Positions 42,141 to 50,682 are shown, counted from the stretch's first letter. The stretch is DNA of 64,000 nt from Pseudomonas sp. AL03 (GCF_029960815.1 NZ_JASBRE010000017.1:62001-126000), one strand, 5' to 3'. The notes: generated by a model from the letters alone, not told the origin. Numbers and translations: made by a program.

Positions 42141-43142
42141 TCAGGCAGTCGCCTTGTCGTCCTTCTTAAGACTTGCAGGCGGCCAGTTGTCGAGGCGCAT
42201 GCCGAGGGACAGACCGCGGGAGGCCAGAACGTCCTTGATTTCAGTCAAGGATTTCTTGCCAAGGTTCGGAGTCTTCAACAGCTCTACTTCGGTACGCTGA
42301 ATCAGGTCACCGATGTAGTAGATGTTTTCCGCCTTAAGGCAGTTAGCCGAACGTACAGTCAGTTCCAGATCGTCAACCGGGCGAAGCAGGATCGGATCGA
42401 TCTCGTCTTCCTGCTCGACAACCACTGGCTCACTGTCACCTTTGAGGTCGACGAACGCAGCCAACTGCTGTTGCAGAATGGTTGCAGCGCGGCGAATTGC
42501 CTCTTCAGGATCCAGGGTACCGTTGGTTTCCAGATCAATAACCAGCTTGTCCAGGTTAGTACGCTGTTCGACACGGGCGTTTTCCACCACGTATGCGATA
42601 CGGCGAACCGGGCTGAACGAAGAGTCAAGCTGCAAGCGACCGATGCTGCGGCTTTCGTCTTCATCGCTCTGACGCGAGTCTGCCGGTTCATAACCACGAC
42701 CACGAGCTACGGTGAGCTTCATGTTCAGGGCGCCGTTAGACGCCAGGTTAGCGATTACGTGATCGGGGTTAACGATCTCGACATCATGATCCAGCTGAAT
42801 ATCGGCAGCGGTAACCACCCCCGAACCCTTCTTCGACAAGGTCAGCGTAACTTCGTCACGGCCGTGCAGCTTGATAGCCAGACCTTTAAGGTTCAACAGG
42901 ATTTCAATTACGTCTTCCTGTACACCTTCGATGGCGCTGTACTCATGGAGCACACCGTCAATCTCGGCCTCGACTACTGCGCAGCCGGGCATTGAGGACA
43001 ACAGGATGCGGCGCAGCGCGTTGCCCAGGGTGTGGCCAAAACCACGCTCGAGAGGCTCGAGAGTGATCTTGGCGCGGGTTGGACTGACAACCTGCACATC
43101 AATATGGCGGGGTGTCAGGAACTCATTTACCGAAATCTGCAT
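42141..43142 (-). CDS. rpoA: RNA polymerase alpha subunit
   Basis: A 333-residue subunit. The N-terminal domain (1-235) has the assembly motif RGFGHTLGNALRRILLSSMPG, and the C-terminal domain (about 250-320) has RSANCLKAENIYYIGDLIQRTE, the part that touches UP elements and activators. It lies in the canonical order rpsD-rpoA-rplQ, 22 bp after rpsD. Confidence 0.99.
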   Translation of the reverse strand: MQISVNEFLTPRHIDVQVVSPTRAKITLEPLERGFGHTLGNALRRILLSSMPGCAVVEAEIDGVLHEYSAIEGVQEDVIEILLNLKGLAIKLHGRDEVTLTLSKKGSGVVTAADIQLDHDVEIVNPDHVIANLASNGALNMKLTVARGRGYEPADSRQSDEDESRSIGRLQLDSSFSPVRRIAYVVENARVEQRTNLDKLVIDLETNGTLDPEEAIRRAATILQQQLAAFVDLKGDSEPVVVEQEDEIDPILLRPVDDLELTVRSANCLKAENIYYIGDLIQRTEVELLKTPNLGKKSLTEIKDVLASRGLSLGMRLDNWPPASLKKDDKATA

Positions 43143-43164
43143 GGATGCACCTATTTTCTAGCCC

Positions 43165-43785
43165 TTACTTGGAGTAGAGCTCGACAATCAGGCTTTCGTT
43201 GATGTCGGCGGACAGATCACTGCGAGCAGGAACGTTCTTGAAAACGCCCGACTTCTTCTCAGTGTCTACTTCTACCCATTCTACGCGGCCACGTTGGGCA
43301 CACAGATCGAGAGCTTGGACAATGCGAAGTTGGTTCTTTGCTTTCTCGCGAATCGCGACCACGTCACCAGCACGAACCTGGTACGACGGCACGTTTACGG
43401 TCTGACCGTTAACGCTTACGGATTTGTGCGATACCAGCTGACGGGATTCGGCACGAGTAGAGCCAAAACCCATACGGTATACGACGTTGTCAAGACGGCA
43501 TTCGAGCAGTTGCAACAGGTTTTCGCCGGTTGCGCCTTTCTTGCCAGCAGCTTCTTTGTAGTAGCCGCTGAATTGACGCTCGAGAACGCCGTAGATACGA
43601 CGGACCTTCTGCTTTTCACGCAGTTGGGTGCCGTAATCGGACTGGCGACCGCGGCGTTGGCCGTGGATACCAGGTGCTGCTTCAATGTTGCACTTCGATT
43701 CGATCGCGCGCACGCCGCTCTTCAGAAAGAGATCGGTGCCTTCGCGACGAGCGAGTTTGCATTTTGGACCAATGTAACGAGCCAT
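43165..43785 (-). CDS. rpsD: Ribosomal protein S4
   Basis: The product is 206 residues, an early 30S assembly protein and, in E. coli, translational repressor of the alpha operon. The S4 RNA-binding domain reads LDNVVYRMGFGSTRAESRQL and VNGQTVNVPSYQVRAGD. The N-terminus has only C9 and C32, so it is the zinc-free form. It lies 18 bp after rpsK. Confidence 0.99.
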   Translation of the reverse strand: MARYIGPKCKLARREGTDLFLKSGVRAIESKCNIEAAPGIHGQRRGRQSDYGTQLREKQKVRRIYGVLERQFSGYYKEAAGKKGATGENLLQLLECRLDNVVYRMGFGSTRAESRQLVSHKSVSVNGQTVNVPSYQVRAGDVVAIREKAKNQLRIVQALDLCAQRGRVEWVEVDTEKKSGVFKNVPARSDLSADINESLIVELYSK

Positions 43786-43803
43786 TCTTTACAATCTCCT
43801 GGA

Positions 43804-44193
43804 TTACACGCGGCGCTTCTTCGGCGGACGGCACCCGTTGTGCGGGATTGGCGTCACGTCGGTGATGCTGGCGATCTTGTAGCCACAGCCGTTCAAAGCG
43901 CGGACTGCAGATTCACGACCTGGGCCTGGACCTTTGACGTTGACGTCGAGGTTTTTCAGACCGTATTCCAGCGCAGCTTGACCAGCACGTTCAGCAGCTA
44001 CTTGAGCAGCAAACGGGGTGGACTTGCGGGAACCGCGGAAACCCGAACCACCGGAGGTAGCCCAGGAAAGAGCGTTGCCTTGACGGTCGGTGATGGTCAC
44101 GATTGTGTTGTTAAAAGAAGCGTGGATGTGGGCAATGCCATCAACCACTGTCTTTTTAACTTTTTTACGAGGACGAGCAGCAGGTTTAGCCAT
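43804..44193 (-). CDS. rpsK: Ribosomal protein S11
   Basis: The product is 129 residues with a basic N-terminus (AKPAARPRKKVKK), then VVDGIAHIHASFNNTIVTITDRQG and the C-terminal DVTPIPHNGCRPPKKRRV conserved in S11. It forms part of the 30S platform near the mRNA exit. It lies 30 bp after rpsM. Confidence 0.99.
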   Translation of the reverse strand: MAKPAARPRKKVKKTVVDGIAHIHASFNNTIVTITDRQGNALSWATSGGSGFRGSRKSTPFAAQVAAERAGQAALEYGLKNLDVNVKGPGPGRESAVRALNGCGYKIASITDVTPIPHNGCRPPKKRRV

Positions 44194-44223
44194 GATTAAT
44201 TTCCTGTCGATTCGCTGGGGCGA

Positions 44224-44580
44224 TTACTTGCGGATCGGCTTACGCGGACCTTTACGGGTACGCGCGTTAGTCTTGGTACGCTGACCGCGCACTGGAAGAC
44301 CACGACGATGACGCAGACCGCGATAGCAACCGAGGTCCATCAAACGCTTGATTTTCATGTTGATTTCGCGACGCAGGTCACCTTCAGTGGTGAACTTCGC
44401 CACTTCGCCACGCAGCTGTTCAATCTGCTCGTCGCTCAGATCTTTGATCTTTGCGGCTGGGTTTACCCCAGTCACTGCACAAATCTTCTGCGCAGTAGTG
44501 CGACCAACACCATAGATGTAGGTCAGCGAGATAACAGTATGCTTGTTATCTGGAATGTTAACGCCTGCAATACGGGCCAT
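44224..44580 (-). CDS. rpsM: Ribosomal protein S13
   Basis: The product is 118 residues: MARIAGVNIPDNKHTVISLTYIYGVG start and the conserved GLRHRRGLPVRGQRTKTNAR tail that reaches the P-site tRNA. It is the first gene of the alpha operon here, with a hairpin and promoter in the 130-bp gap after rpmJ. Confidence 0.99.
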   Translation of the reverse strand: MARIAGVNIPDNKHTVISLTYIYGVGRTTAQKICAVTGVNPAAKIKDLSDEQIEQLRGEVAKFTTEGDLRREINMKIKRLMDLGCYRGLRHRRGLPVRGQRTKTNARTRKGPRKPIRK

Positions 44581-44639
44581 TCAGTGGGACTCCAATTGAC
44601 AGCTACCTACGCCCCGGAAGCCAAGAAATAGGGCGCGAG

Positions 44640-44668
44640 ATAATATCGCTGTAATAACAAATAATCAA
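44640..44668 (-). promoter_or_regulatory. Predicted promoter of the alpha operon (rpsM)
   Basis: On the minus strand TTGATT (44663-44668), a 17-bp spacer and TATTAT (44640-44645). The -35 matches 4/6 and the -10 5/6. It begins directly behind the hairpin at 44669-44692. Confidence 0.65.
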
Positions 44669-44692
44669 CCCGGCAGCGCACTAGCTGCCGGG
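44669..44692 (-). terminator. Hairpin between rpmJ and the rpsM promoter
   Basis: CCCGGCAGC (44669-44677) pairs with GCTGCCGGG (44684-44692) over a 6-nt loop; on the minus strand TTGATTATTT follows, a weak U tract. It probably ends or attenuates spc transcripts. Confidence 0.65.
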
Positions 44693-44710
44693 CTTGAAGC
44701 TAAATCACAC

Positions 44711-44827
44711 TCAGCCTTGGCGCTGTTTGTGACGCGGTTCCGCGCTGCAAATTACTCGAACAACACCTTCGCGGCGAATAATCTTGCAGTTACGGCACAG
44801 CTTTTTCACCGATGCACGAACTTTCAT
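44711..44827 (-). CDS. rpmJ: Ribosomal protein L36, zinc-ribbon form
   Basis: The product is 38 residues: [20 protein letters not shown], then [19 protein letters not shown]11, C14, C27 and H33 are the zinc ligands, so this is the C+ (zinc-binding) paralogue. It lies 27 bp after secY, the usual place. Confidence 0.98.
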
Positions 44828-44854
44828 CACCAACTCCTCGAACCTTATGGGTAC

Positions 44855-46183
44855 TCAGCGCAACATGCCGCTGCCGTAACCCTTCAGGTTGGCTTTCTTC
44901 ATCAGGGATTCGTACTGGTGCGAAACGAGGTGCGATTGTACTTGGGACATGAAGTCCATCACAACCACGACGACGATCAGCAACGAGGTCCCGCCAAGGT
45001 AGAACGGAACGTTTGCTGCAACCACCAGGAACTGGGGCAACAGGCACACGGCCGTCATATATAGAGCACCGAACAAGGTCAAACGAGTCAGCACGCCATC
45101 AATATAGCGCGCAGACTGCTCACCTGGACGGATACCCGGAATAAAGGCACCGGACTTCTTCAGGTTTTCCGCTACGTCTTTCGGATTGAACATCAACGCC
45201 GTATAGAAGAAGCAGAAGAAAATAATCCCTGCACTAAACAGCAGAATATTCAACGGCTGACCAGGAGCGATCGACTGCGAGATGTCCTGCAGCCAGCCCA
45301 TACCTTCAGACTGACCAAACCAGGTCCCCAACGAAGCCGGGAACAGCAAAATGCTGCTCGCGAAAATAGCTGGAATAACACCAGCCATGTTCACTTTCAA
45401 CGGCAAGTGGCTGGTCTGCGCAGCGAAGACCTTGCGGCCCTGCTGGCGCTTGGCGTAATGAACAGCAATACGACGCTGACCACGCTCAATGAACACCACG
45501 AAACCGATAATCGCTACTGCCAACAAACCGATGGCAACCAAGGCGAAAATATTGATATCACCCTGACGCGCAGACTCGAAAGACTGCCCAATCGCCCTCG
45601 GAAGACCGGCGACGATACCTGCGAAAATCAACATCGAGATACCGTTGCCAACACCACGCTCAGTAATCTGCTCACCCAGCCACATCATGAACATCGCACC
45701 AGCCACAAAAGTGGATACCGCGACGAAATGGAAGCCAAAGTCACCAGTGAACGAAACGCCCTGCCCTGCCAGACCAATGGACATGCCAATTGCCTGAACG
45801 AGAGCGAGAACGACAGTGCCGTAGCGGGTGTACTGGGCAATCTTGCGACGCCCAGCTTCACCTTCCTTCTTCAACTGCTCCAGCTGCGGGCTCACGGCGG
45901 TCATCAGCTGCATGATGATCGATGCCGAAATGTACGGCATGATCCCCAGTGCAAAGATGCTCATCCGCTCCAGCGCGCCGCCGGAAAACATGTTGAACAA
46001 GCTAAGAATGGTCCCCTCATTCTGTCGAAACAGGTCCGCGAGTCGGTCCGGGTTGATACCTGGAACCGGGATGTGTGCGCCTATTCGGTAGACGATAATC
46101 GCCAGGAACAGAAAACGCAGACGAGCCCAGAGTTCAGACATACCGCCTTTGCCGAGCGCAGAGAGAGCACCTTGCTTAGCCAT
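44855..46183 (-). CDS. secY: Preprotein translocase subunit SecY
   Basis: A 442-residue inner-membrane channel with ten transmembrane helices that exports unfolded proteins with SecE/SecG and SecA. Signatures: RIGAHIPVPGI near the N-terminus, MPYISASIIMQL (helix 2) and the C-terminal GGTSLLIVVVVVMDFMSQVQ. Its ATG directly abuts the rplO TAA stop with no gap, implying translational coupling. Confidence 0.99.
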   Translation of the reverse strand: MAKQGALSALGKGGMSELWARLRFLFLAIIVYRIGAHIPVPGINPDRLADLFRQNEGTILSLFNMFSGGALERMSIFALGIMPYISASIIMQLMTAVSPQLEQLKKEGEAGRRKIAQYTRYGTVVLALVQAIGMSIGLAGQGVSFTGDFGFHFVAVSTFVAGAMFMMWLGEQITERGVGNGISMLIFAGIVAGLPRAIGQSFESARQGDINIFALVAIGLLAVAIIGFVVFIERGQRRIAVHYAKRQQGRKVFAAQTSHLPLKVNMAGVIPAIFASSILLFPASLGTWFGQSEGMGWLQDISQSIAPGQPLNILLFSAGIIFFCFFYTALMFNPKDVAENLKKSGAFIPGIRPGEQSARYIDGVLTRLTLFGALYMTAVCLLPQFLVVAANVPFYLGGTSLLIVVVVVMDFMSQVQSHLVSHQYESLMKKANLKGYGSGMLR

Positions 46184-46621
46184 TTATTCCTCGAACTTGC
46201 CGCCAGCTGCTTCGATAGCCGCACGCGCACCTTTGGTGGCGCCGATTCCCTTTCCGATGGTAACAGCGCGAGTCACTTCGCCGGACAGCATGATTTTCAC
46301 ACGCTGTACGTTGACGTTGATCACGTTGGCATCTTTCAGGGACTGCACGGTGACGATGTCGCCTTCCACTTTAGCCAGCTCGGACAGACGCACTTCTGCG
46401 CGGTCCATGGCCTTCAAGGAAACGAAACCGAATTTCGGCAGACGACGATGCAGCGGCTGTTGACCGCCTTCAAAGCCTGGAGCTATGGTGCCACCGGAGC
46501 GGGAGGACTGGCCTTTGTGGCCACGGCCACCGGTCTTGCCCAAACCACTACCGATACCACGGCCCGGACGATGCTTTTCGCGACGGGAACCCGGCGCTGG
46601 ACTCAGATCATTGAGTTTCAT
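46184..46621 (-). CDS. rplO: Ribosomal protein L15
   Basis: The product is 145 residues. The Gly-rich N-terminus MKLNDLSPAPGSRREKHRPG and GQSSRSGGTIAPGFEGGQQPL, plus the C-terminal IEAAGGKFEE, identify L15, a late 50S assembly protein. It lies 3 bp after rpmD. Confidence 0.99.
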   Translation of the reverse strand: MKLNDLSPAPGSRREKHRPGRGIGSGLGKTGGRGHKGQSSRSGGTIAPGFEGGQQPLHRRLPKFGFVSLKAMDRAEVRLSELAKVEGDIVTVQSLKDANVINVNVQRVKIMLSGEVTRAVTIGKGIGATKGARAAIEAAGGKFEE

Positions 46622-46624
46622 CGA

Positions 46625-46801
46625 TTAACCCTCGACACGCAGCATGTAGTAAGCCTTGTTGATCATCCCGCGATTCTCGGGAGTATCAAGTACTTCTACA
46701 GTGTGACCGATGCGACGCAGACCCAGACCCTTAACGCACAGTTTGTGGTTAGGGATGCGGCCGGTCATGCTTTTGATCAGCGTAACTTTAACGGTAGCCA
46801 T
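46625..46801 (-). CDS. rpmD: Ribosomal protein L30
   Basis: The product is 58 residues, MATVKVTLIKSMTGRIPNHK then LCVKGLGLRRIGHTVEVLDT, the ferredoxin-like L30. It lies 2 bp after rpsE and 3 bp before rplO. Confidence 0.98.
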   Translation of the reverse strand: MATVKVTLIKSMTGRIPNHKLCVKGLGLRRIGHTVEVLDTPENRGMINKAYYMLRVEG

Positions 46802-46803
46802 GA

Positions 46804-47304
46804 TCAGAAGATCTCCTTGACGCTTTTGCCACGCTTGGCGGCAATGGATTCAGGAGACTGCATAGCTTTCAAACCTTTGAAAGTGGCGTGAACCACGTTT
46901 ACCGGGTTAGTCGAGCCGTAGCACTTGGCCAGAACGTTCTGAACACCAGCAACTTCGAGGACAGCACGCATAGCGCCGCCAGCGATGATACCAGTACCTT
47001 CAGAAGCAGGCTGCATGTACACCTTTGAAGCGCCATGGGCGGACTTCATTGCGTACTGCAGCGTGGTGCCGTTCAGATCAACTTGGATCATGTTGCGGCG
47101 AGCAGCTTCCATTGCCTTCTGGATCGCAGCAGGCACTTCACGCGACTTGCCACGGCCGAAGCCAACGCGCCCTTTACCATCACCCACCACGGTCAACGCG
47201 GTGAAAGTGAAGATACGGCCGCCTTTAACGGTTTTGGCTACGCGGTTAACTTGAACCAGCTTCTCAATGTAGCCTTCGTCGCGCTTTTGGTCGTTATTTG
47301 ACAT
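46804..47304 (-). CDS. rpsE: Ribosomal protein S5
   Basis: The product is 166 residues. The N-terminal dsRNA-binding-like domain has EKLVQVNRVAKTVKGGRIFTF, and the C-terminal domain has AGGAMRAVLEVAGVQNVLAK. S5 helps maintain decoding accuracy. It lies 3 bp after rplR. Confidence 0.99.
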   Translation of the reverse strand: MSNNDQKRDEGYIEKLVQVNRVAKTVKGGRIFTFTALTVVGDGKGRVGFGRGKSREVPAAIQKAMEAARRNMIQVDLNGTTLQYAMKSAHGASKVYMQPASEGTGIIAGGAMRAVLEVAGVQNVLAKCYGSTNPVNVVHATFKGLKAMQSPESIAAKRGKSVKEIF

Positions 47305-47307
47305 AAC

Positions 47308-47658
47308 TTAGAACTCCAGCCCAGCTTCACGAGCAGCATCAGCCAGCGCCTTGACGCGACCGTGGTACTTGAAGCCAGAGCGGTCGAAAGCCACCTGCGA
47401 GACGCCAGCGGCTTTTGCACGCGTAGCGACCAGCTGGCCAACCTTAGTGGCCGCGTCGATGTTGCCAGTGGCGCCATCACGCAGTTCTTTATCCAAAGTC
47501 GAGGCACTTGCCAGGACTTTGTTGCCGTCGGCCGAAATGACCTGGGCGTAGATGTGCTGCGACGAGCGGAACACGCAGAGACGCACGACTTCGAGTTCGT
47601 GCATTTTCAGGCGTGCTTTGCGAGCGCGACGCAGTCGAGTAACTTTTTTGTCGGTCAT
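47308..47658 (-). CDS. rplR: Ribosomal protein L18
   Basis: The product is 116 residues: VTRLRRARKARLKMHELEVV, the basic start that binds 5S rRNA, and AFDRSGFKYHGRVKALADAA. It lies 10 bp after rplF. Confidence 0.99.
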   Translation of the reverse strand: MTDKKVTRLRRARKARLKMHELEVVRLCVFRSSQHIYAQVISADGNKVLASASTLDKELRDGATGNIDAATKVGQLVATRAKAAGVSQVAFDRSGFKYHGRVKALADAAREAGLEF

Positions 47659-47668
47659 TTGCTATGCC

Positions 47669-48202
47669 CTACTTCTTCTTGGCTTCTTTACGACGGACGA
47701 CTTCGTCCGCGTAGCGCACACCTTTGCCTTTGTACGGCTCTGGTGGACGGAAGTCGCGGATCTCGGCGGCCACTTGACCTACCAGCTGCTTATCGATGCC
47801 CTTGATCAGGATATCGGTCTGGCTAGGAGTCTCAGCGGTGATGCCTTCCGGCAGTTCATAATCCACTGGGTGCGAGAAGCCAAGAGCCAGGTTCAGCACT
47901 GTGCCTTTTGCTTGCGCTTTGTAACCAACACCGACCAGCTGGAGCTTGCGCTCGAAGCCTTGGCTTACGCCTTGGACCATGTTGTTTACCAACGCACGAG
48001 TGGTACCAGCCATTGCGCGAGTTTGTTGATCGCCATTGCGAGCAGCGAAACGCAGCTCACCAGCTTCTTCAACAATCTCAACGGACGAATGGATGTTCAG
48101 TTCGAGAGTGCCCTTGGCACCCTTCACCGAAAGCTGTTGGCCTGCGAATTTTACTTCGACACCGGCTGGCAGCTTAACGGGGTTCTTAGCGACGCGTGAC
48201 AT
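47669..48202 (-). CDS. rplF: Ribosomal protein L6
   Basis: The product is 177 residues made of two similar domains. Landmarks are MSRVAKNPVKLPAGVE at the start and the C-terminal GIDKQLVGQVAAEIRDFRPPEPYKG region. It lies near the factor-binding site. It lies 12 bp after rpsH. Confidence 0.99.
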   Translation of the reverse strand: MSRVAKNPVKLPAGVEVKFAGQQLSVKGAKGTLELNIHSSVEIVEEAGELRFAARNGDQQTRAMAGTTRALVNNMVQGVSQGFERKLQLVGVGYKAQAKGTVLNLALGFSHPVDYELPEGITAETPSQTDILIKGIDKQLVGQVAAEIRDFRPPEPYKGKGVRYADEVVRRKEAKKK

Positions 48203-48214
48203 GCTTATCCCCCC

Positions 48215-48607
48215 TTAGAACACAGTGCAAAGAACTTCGCCGCCGACACCGGCAGCGCGCGCAGCACGATCCGTCATCACACCTTTGTTGGTGGAGACGA
48301 TAGACACACCGAGACCGCCACGAACTTTTGGCAGATCATCAACGGACTTGTACTGACGCAGGCCTGGACGGCTAACGCGCTTCACTTCCTCGATGACCGG
48401 ACGGCCTTCGAAGTACTTCAGCTCGATGGACAGCAGTGGTTTGATTTCGCTGCTGATCTGATAACCCGCAATGTAACCTTCGTCCTTCAGGACTTTGGCA
48501 ACAGCTACCTTCAACGTAGAAGATGGCATGCTTACGACGGACTTTTCAGCCATCTGGGCATTACGGATTCGAGTTAGCATGTCCGCTAACGGGTCCTGCA
48601 TACTCAT
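48215..48607 (-). CDS. rpsH: Ribosomal protein S8
   Basis: The product is 130 residues, MSMQDPLADMLTRIRNAQM start and GLGVSIVSTNKGVMTDRAAR near the C-terminus. In E. coli S8 is the translational repressor of the spc operon. Here a 209-bp leader with a promoter and hairpins precedes it, unlike the short gaps elsewhere in the cluster. AGGAG lies 9-10 nt before the ATG. Confidence 0.99.
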   Translation of the reverse strand: MSMQDPLADMLTRIRNAQMAEKSVVSMPSSTLKVAVAKVLKDEGYIAGYQISSEIKPLLSIELKYFEGRPVIEEVKRVSRPGLRQYKSVDDLPKVRGGLGVSIVSTNKGVMTDRAARAAGVGGEVLCTVF

Positions 48608-48627
48608 GGGCTAGACGCTCCTAATAC

Positions 48628-48649
48628 AAAAAAATTAGCCTTGCGGCTA
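48628..48649 (-). terminator. Attenuator-like hairpin just before rpsH
   Basis: Minus strand TAGCC-GCAA-GGCTA followed by A and seven Ts (T run 48628-48634). The 5-bp stem with GNRA loop plus U7 sits 6 nt upstream of the rpsH AGGAG. A weaker stem (GGCTC-GCCT-GAGCC, 48688-48701) with T6 at 48677-48682 lies before it. Confidence 0.5.
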
Positions 48650-48705
48650 CTACTTGTCGCCGAGTGCATCCGCGCGAAAAAAGCACGGGCTCAGGCGAGC
48701 CGGGT

Positions 48706-48734
48706 ATTCTAGACACACCCCACAAATGAATCAA
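48706..48734 (-). promoter_or_regulatory. Predicted internal spc-operon promoter before rpsH
   Basis: TTGATT (48729-48734), a 17-bp spacer and TAGAAT (48706-48711) on the minus strand. The -10 matches 5/6 and the -35 4/6. The -35 lies in the downstream arm of the hairpin at 48729-48754. Confidence 0.55.
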
Positions 48735-48754
48735 GCCCCAATAGGGGCTTGATT
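48729..48754 (-). terminator. Strong hairpin between rpsN and rpsH
   Basis: AATCAAGCCCC pairs perfectly with GGGGCTTGATT over a 4-nt AATA loop. No U run follows, so termination efficiency is unclear. Confidence 0.7.
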
Positions 48755-48816
48755 CAAGTTCAAGGTCACCGGCGGTCAGGATCTTGCGAGTCGGACCACC
48801 GAGACTTTGATAGTGC

Positions 48817-49122
48817 TTACCAGCTGGCTTTAACCAGACCAGGTACGTCACCACGCATTGCAGCTTCACGCAATTTGTTACGACCGAGGCCGAACTTGCG
48901 GTAAACGCCGTGTGGACGACCGGTCAGGCGGCAGCGGTTACGCATGCGCGAAGCGCTTGCGTCACGTGGCTGCTTCTGCAGAGCTACTGTAGCTTCCCAA
49001 CGCGCTTCTGGACTTGCGTTCAGATCAACGATGATAGCTTTCAGTGCTGCACGCTTTTTGGCGTACTTGGCAACCGTGAGCTGACGCTTCAGCTCGCGGT
49101 TTTTCATGCTCATCTTGGCCAT
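48817..49122 (-). CDS. rpsN: Ribosomal protein S14, zinc-free form
   Basis: The product is 101 residues: MAKMSMKNRELKRQLTVAKY start and RCRLTGRPHGVYRKFGLGRN near the C-terminus. It lacks the CXXC...CXXC of the zinc form. The frame is open to 49188, but MAKMSMKN at 49122 is the family start. It lies 13 bp after rplE. Confidence 0.98.
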   Translation of the reverse strand: MAKMSMKNRELKRQLTVAKYAKKRAALKAIIVDLNASPEARWEATVALQKQPRDASASRMRNRCRLTGRPHGVYRKFGLGRNKLREAAMRGDVPGLVKASW

Positions 49123-49135
49123 TTTCCTACTCCAA

Positions 49136-49675
49136 TCAGTTGCGGAACGGGAATTTGAAAGCACGCAGCAGCGCGCGACCTTCATCATCGTTCTTGGCAG
49201 TGGTGGTCAGGGTAATGTCCAGACCGCGGAGAGCATCGATCTTGTCGTAGTCGATTTCCGGGAAGATGATCTGCTCTTTAACGCCCATGCTGTAGTTACC
49301 ACGACCATCGAAGGACTTGGCATTCAGGCCGCGAAAGTCGCGGACCCGAGGCAGGGAGATCGACAGCAGACGATCCAGGAATTCGTACATACGCTCACGG
49401 CGCAGAGTCACTTTGACGCCGATCGGCCAACCTTCACGGACTTTAAAGCCAGCGATGGATTTCCGAGCGTAGGTCACAACGACTTTCTGGCCGGTGATCT
49501 TTTCCAGGTCAGCAACAGCGTGCTCGATGACTTTTTTGTCGCCGACCGCTTCGCCCAGACCCATGTTCAGGGTGATTTTGGTAACGCGTGGAACTTCCAT
49601 CACGTTCGAAAGCTTAAGTTCTTCCTTAAGTTTCGGTGCGATTTCCTTCCAGTAAATCTCTTTTAGTCGTGCCAT
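49136..49675 (-). CDS. rplE: Ribosomal protein L5
   Basis: The product is 179 residues with VPRVTKITLNMGLGEAVGDK, TGQKVVVTYARKSIAGFKVR and the ending GRALLRAFKFPFRN. L5 binds 5S rRNA and contacts the P-site tRNA. It lies 20 bp after rplX. Confidence 0.99.
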   Translation of the reverse strand: MARLKEIYWKEIAPKLKEELKLSNVMEVPRVTKITLNMGLGEAVGDKKVIEHAVADLEKITGQKVVVTYARKSIAGFKVREGWPIGVKVTLRRERMYEFLDRLLSISLPRVRDFRGLNAKSFDGRGNYSMGVKEQIIFPEIDYDKIDALRGLDITLTTTAKNDDEGRALLRAFKFPFRN

Positions 49676-49695
49676 GGTCTTCTACCTAGCAGTGT

Positions 49696-50010
49696 TCAAG
49701 CATCAACCGCTTTTTGGGTCGACTTGAAGACACGAATTTTCTTGCCGTCTTCTACTTTGAAACCAACGCGATCAGCCTTGTTGGTTTCGCCGTTGAAAAT
49801 GGCAACGTTGGAAGCGTGCAGTGGCGCTTCTTTTTCGACGATACCGCCTTGTACGCCCGACGCAGGGTTTGGCTTGGTATGACGCTTAACCAGGTTCAAA
49901 CCACCAACGACCAGACGGTCGTCAGCGAGAACCTTAAGCACCTTACCGCGCTTACCTTTGTCTTTGCCGGCGATCACGATGATCTCGTCGTCACGACGAA
50001 TCTTTTGCAT
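49696..50010 (-). CDS. rplX: Ribosomal protein L24
   Basis: The product is 104 residues with a KOW motif, DDEIIVIAGKDKGKRGKVLK, an initiator of 50S assembly. It lies 11 bp after rplN. Confidence 0.99.
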   Translation of the reverse strand: MQKIRRDDEIIVIAGKDKGKRGKVLKVLADDRLVVGGLNLVKRHTKPNPASGVQGGIVEKEAPLHASNVAIFNGETNKADRVGFKVEDGKKIRVFKSTQKAVDA

Positions 50011-50021
50011 GTCGGATCTCC

Positions 50022-50390
50022 TTACAGCACTTCTGGGGCGAGCGAGACGATCTTCATGAACTTCTCAGTACGAAGTTCACGGGTCACTGGCCCAAAGATA
50101 CGGGTGCCGATCGGCTCTTGCTTGTTGTTCAGAAGAACAGCAGCGTTGCCATCAAAGCGGATAATGGAGCCATCAGCACGGCGAACGCCGTGGCGAGTGC
50201 GGACTACAACAGCAGTCATCACTTGGCCTTTTTTCACTTTACCGCGAGGAATTGCTTCCTTCACGGTAACTTTGATGATGTCACCGATACCAGCGTAACG
50301 ACGATGGGAGCCACCCAGCACCTTGATGCACATAACACGGCGAGCGCCGCTGTTATCGGCCACATCGAGCATGGATTGAGTCTGAATCAT
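50022..50390 (-). CDS. rplN: Ribosomal protein L14
   Basis: The product is 122 residues, MIQTQSMLDVADNSGARRVM start and GTRIFGPVTRELR near the end, the conserved L14 fold at the subunit interface. It lies 23 bp after rpsQ. Confidence 0.99.
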   Translation of the reverse strand: MIQTQSMLDVADNSGARRVMCIKVLGGSHRRYAGIGDIIKVTVKEAIPRGKVKKGQVMTAVVVRTRHGVRRADGSIIRFDGNAAVLLNNKQEPIGTRIFGPVTRELRTEKFMKIVSLAPEVL

Positions 50391-50413
50391 ATAATTTCTC
50401 CGACCCCTAGTCC

Positions 50414-50680
50414 TTAGACTTCCACAGCGCGTTCGAGAACATCAACCAGCGCCCAAGACTTGGTCTTGGCCAAAGGACGAGTTTCACGAATAGTGACTTT
50501 GTCGCCGATGTGGCACTGATTGGTTTCGTCGTGCGCGTGCAGCTTAGTCGAACGCTTAACGTATTTACCGTAGATCGGGTGCTTAACGCGACGCTCGATC
50601 AGAACGGTGATGGTTTTGTCCATCTTGTCGCTGACAACACGGCCAGTCAGCGTACGGACAGTTTTTTCGGCTTCAGCCAT
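50414..50680 (-). CDS. rpsQ: Ribosomal protein S17
   Basis: The product is 88 residues with an OB fold: VRTLTGRVVSDKMDKTITVL and the signature GDKVTIRETRPLAKTKSW. It lies 2 bp after rpmC. Confidence 0.99.
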   Translation of the reverse strand: MAEAEKTVRTLTGRVVSDKMDKTITVLIERRVKHPIYGKYVKRSTKLHAHDETNQCHIGDKVTIRETRPLAKTKSWALVDVLERAVEV

Positions 50681-50682
50681 GA

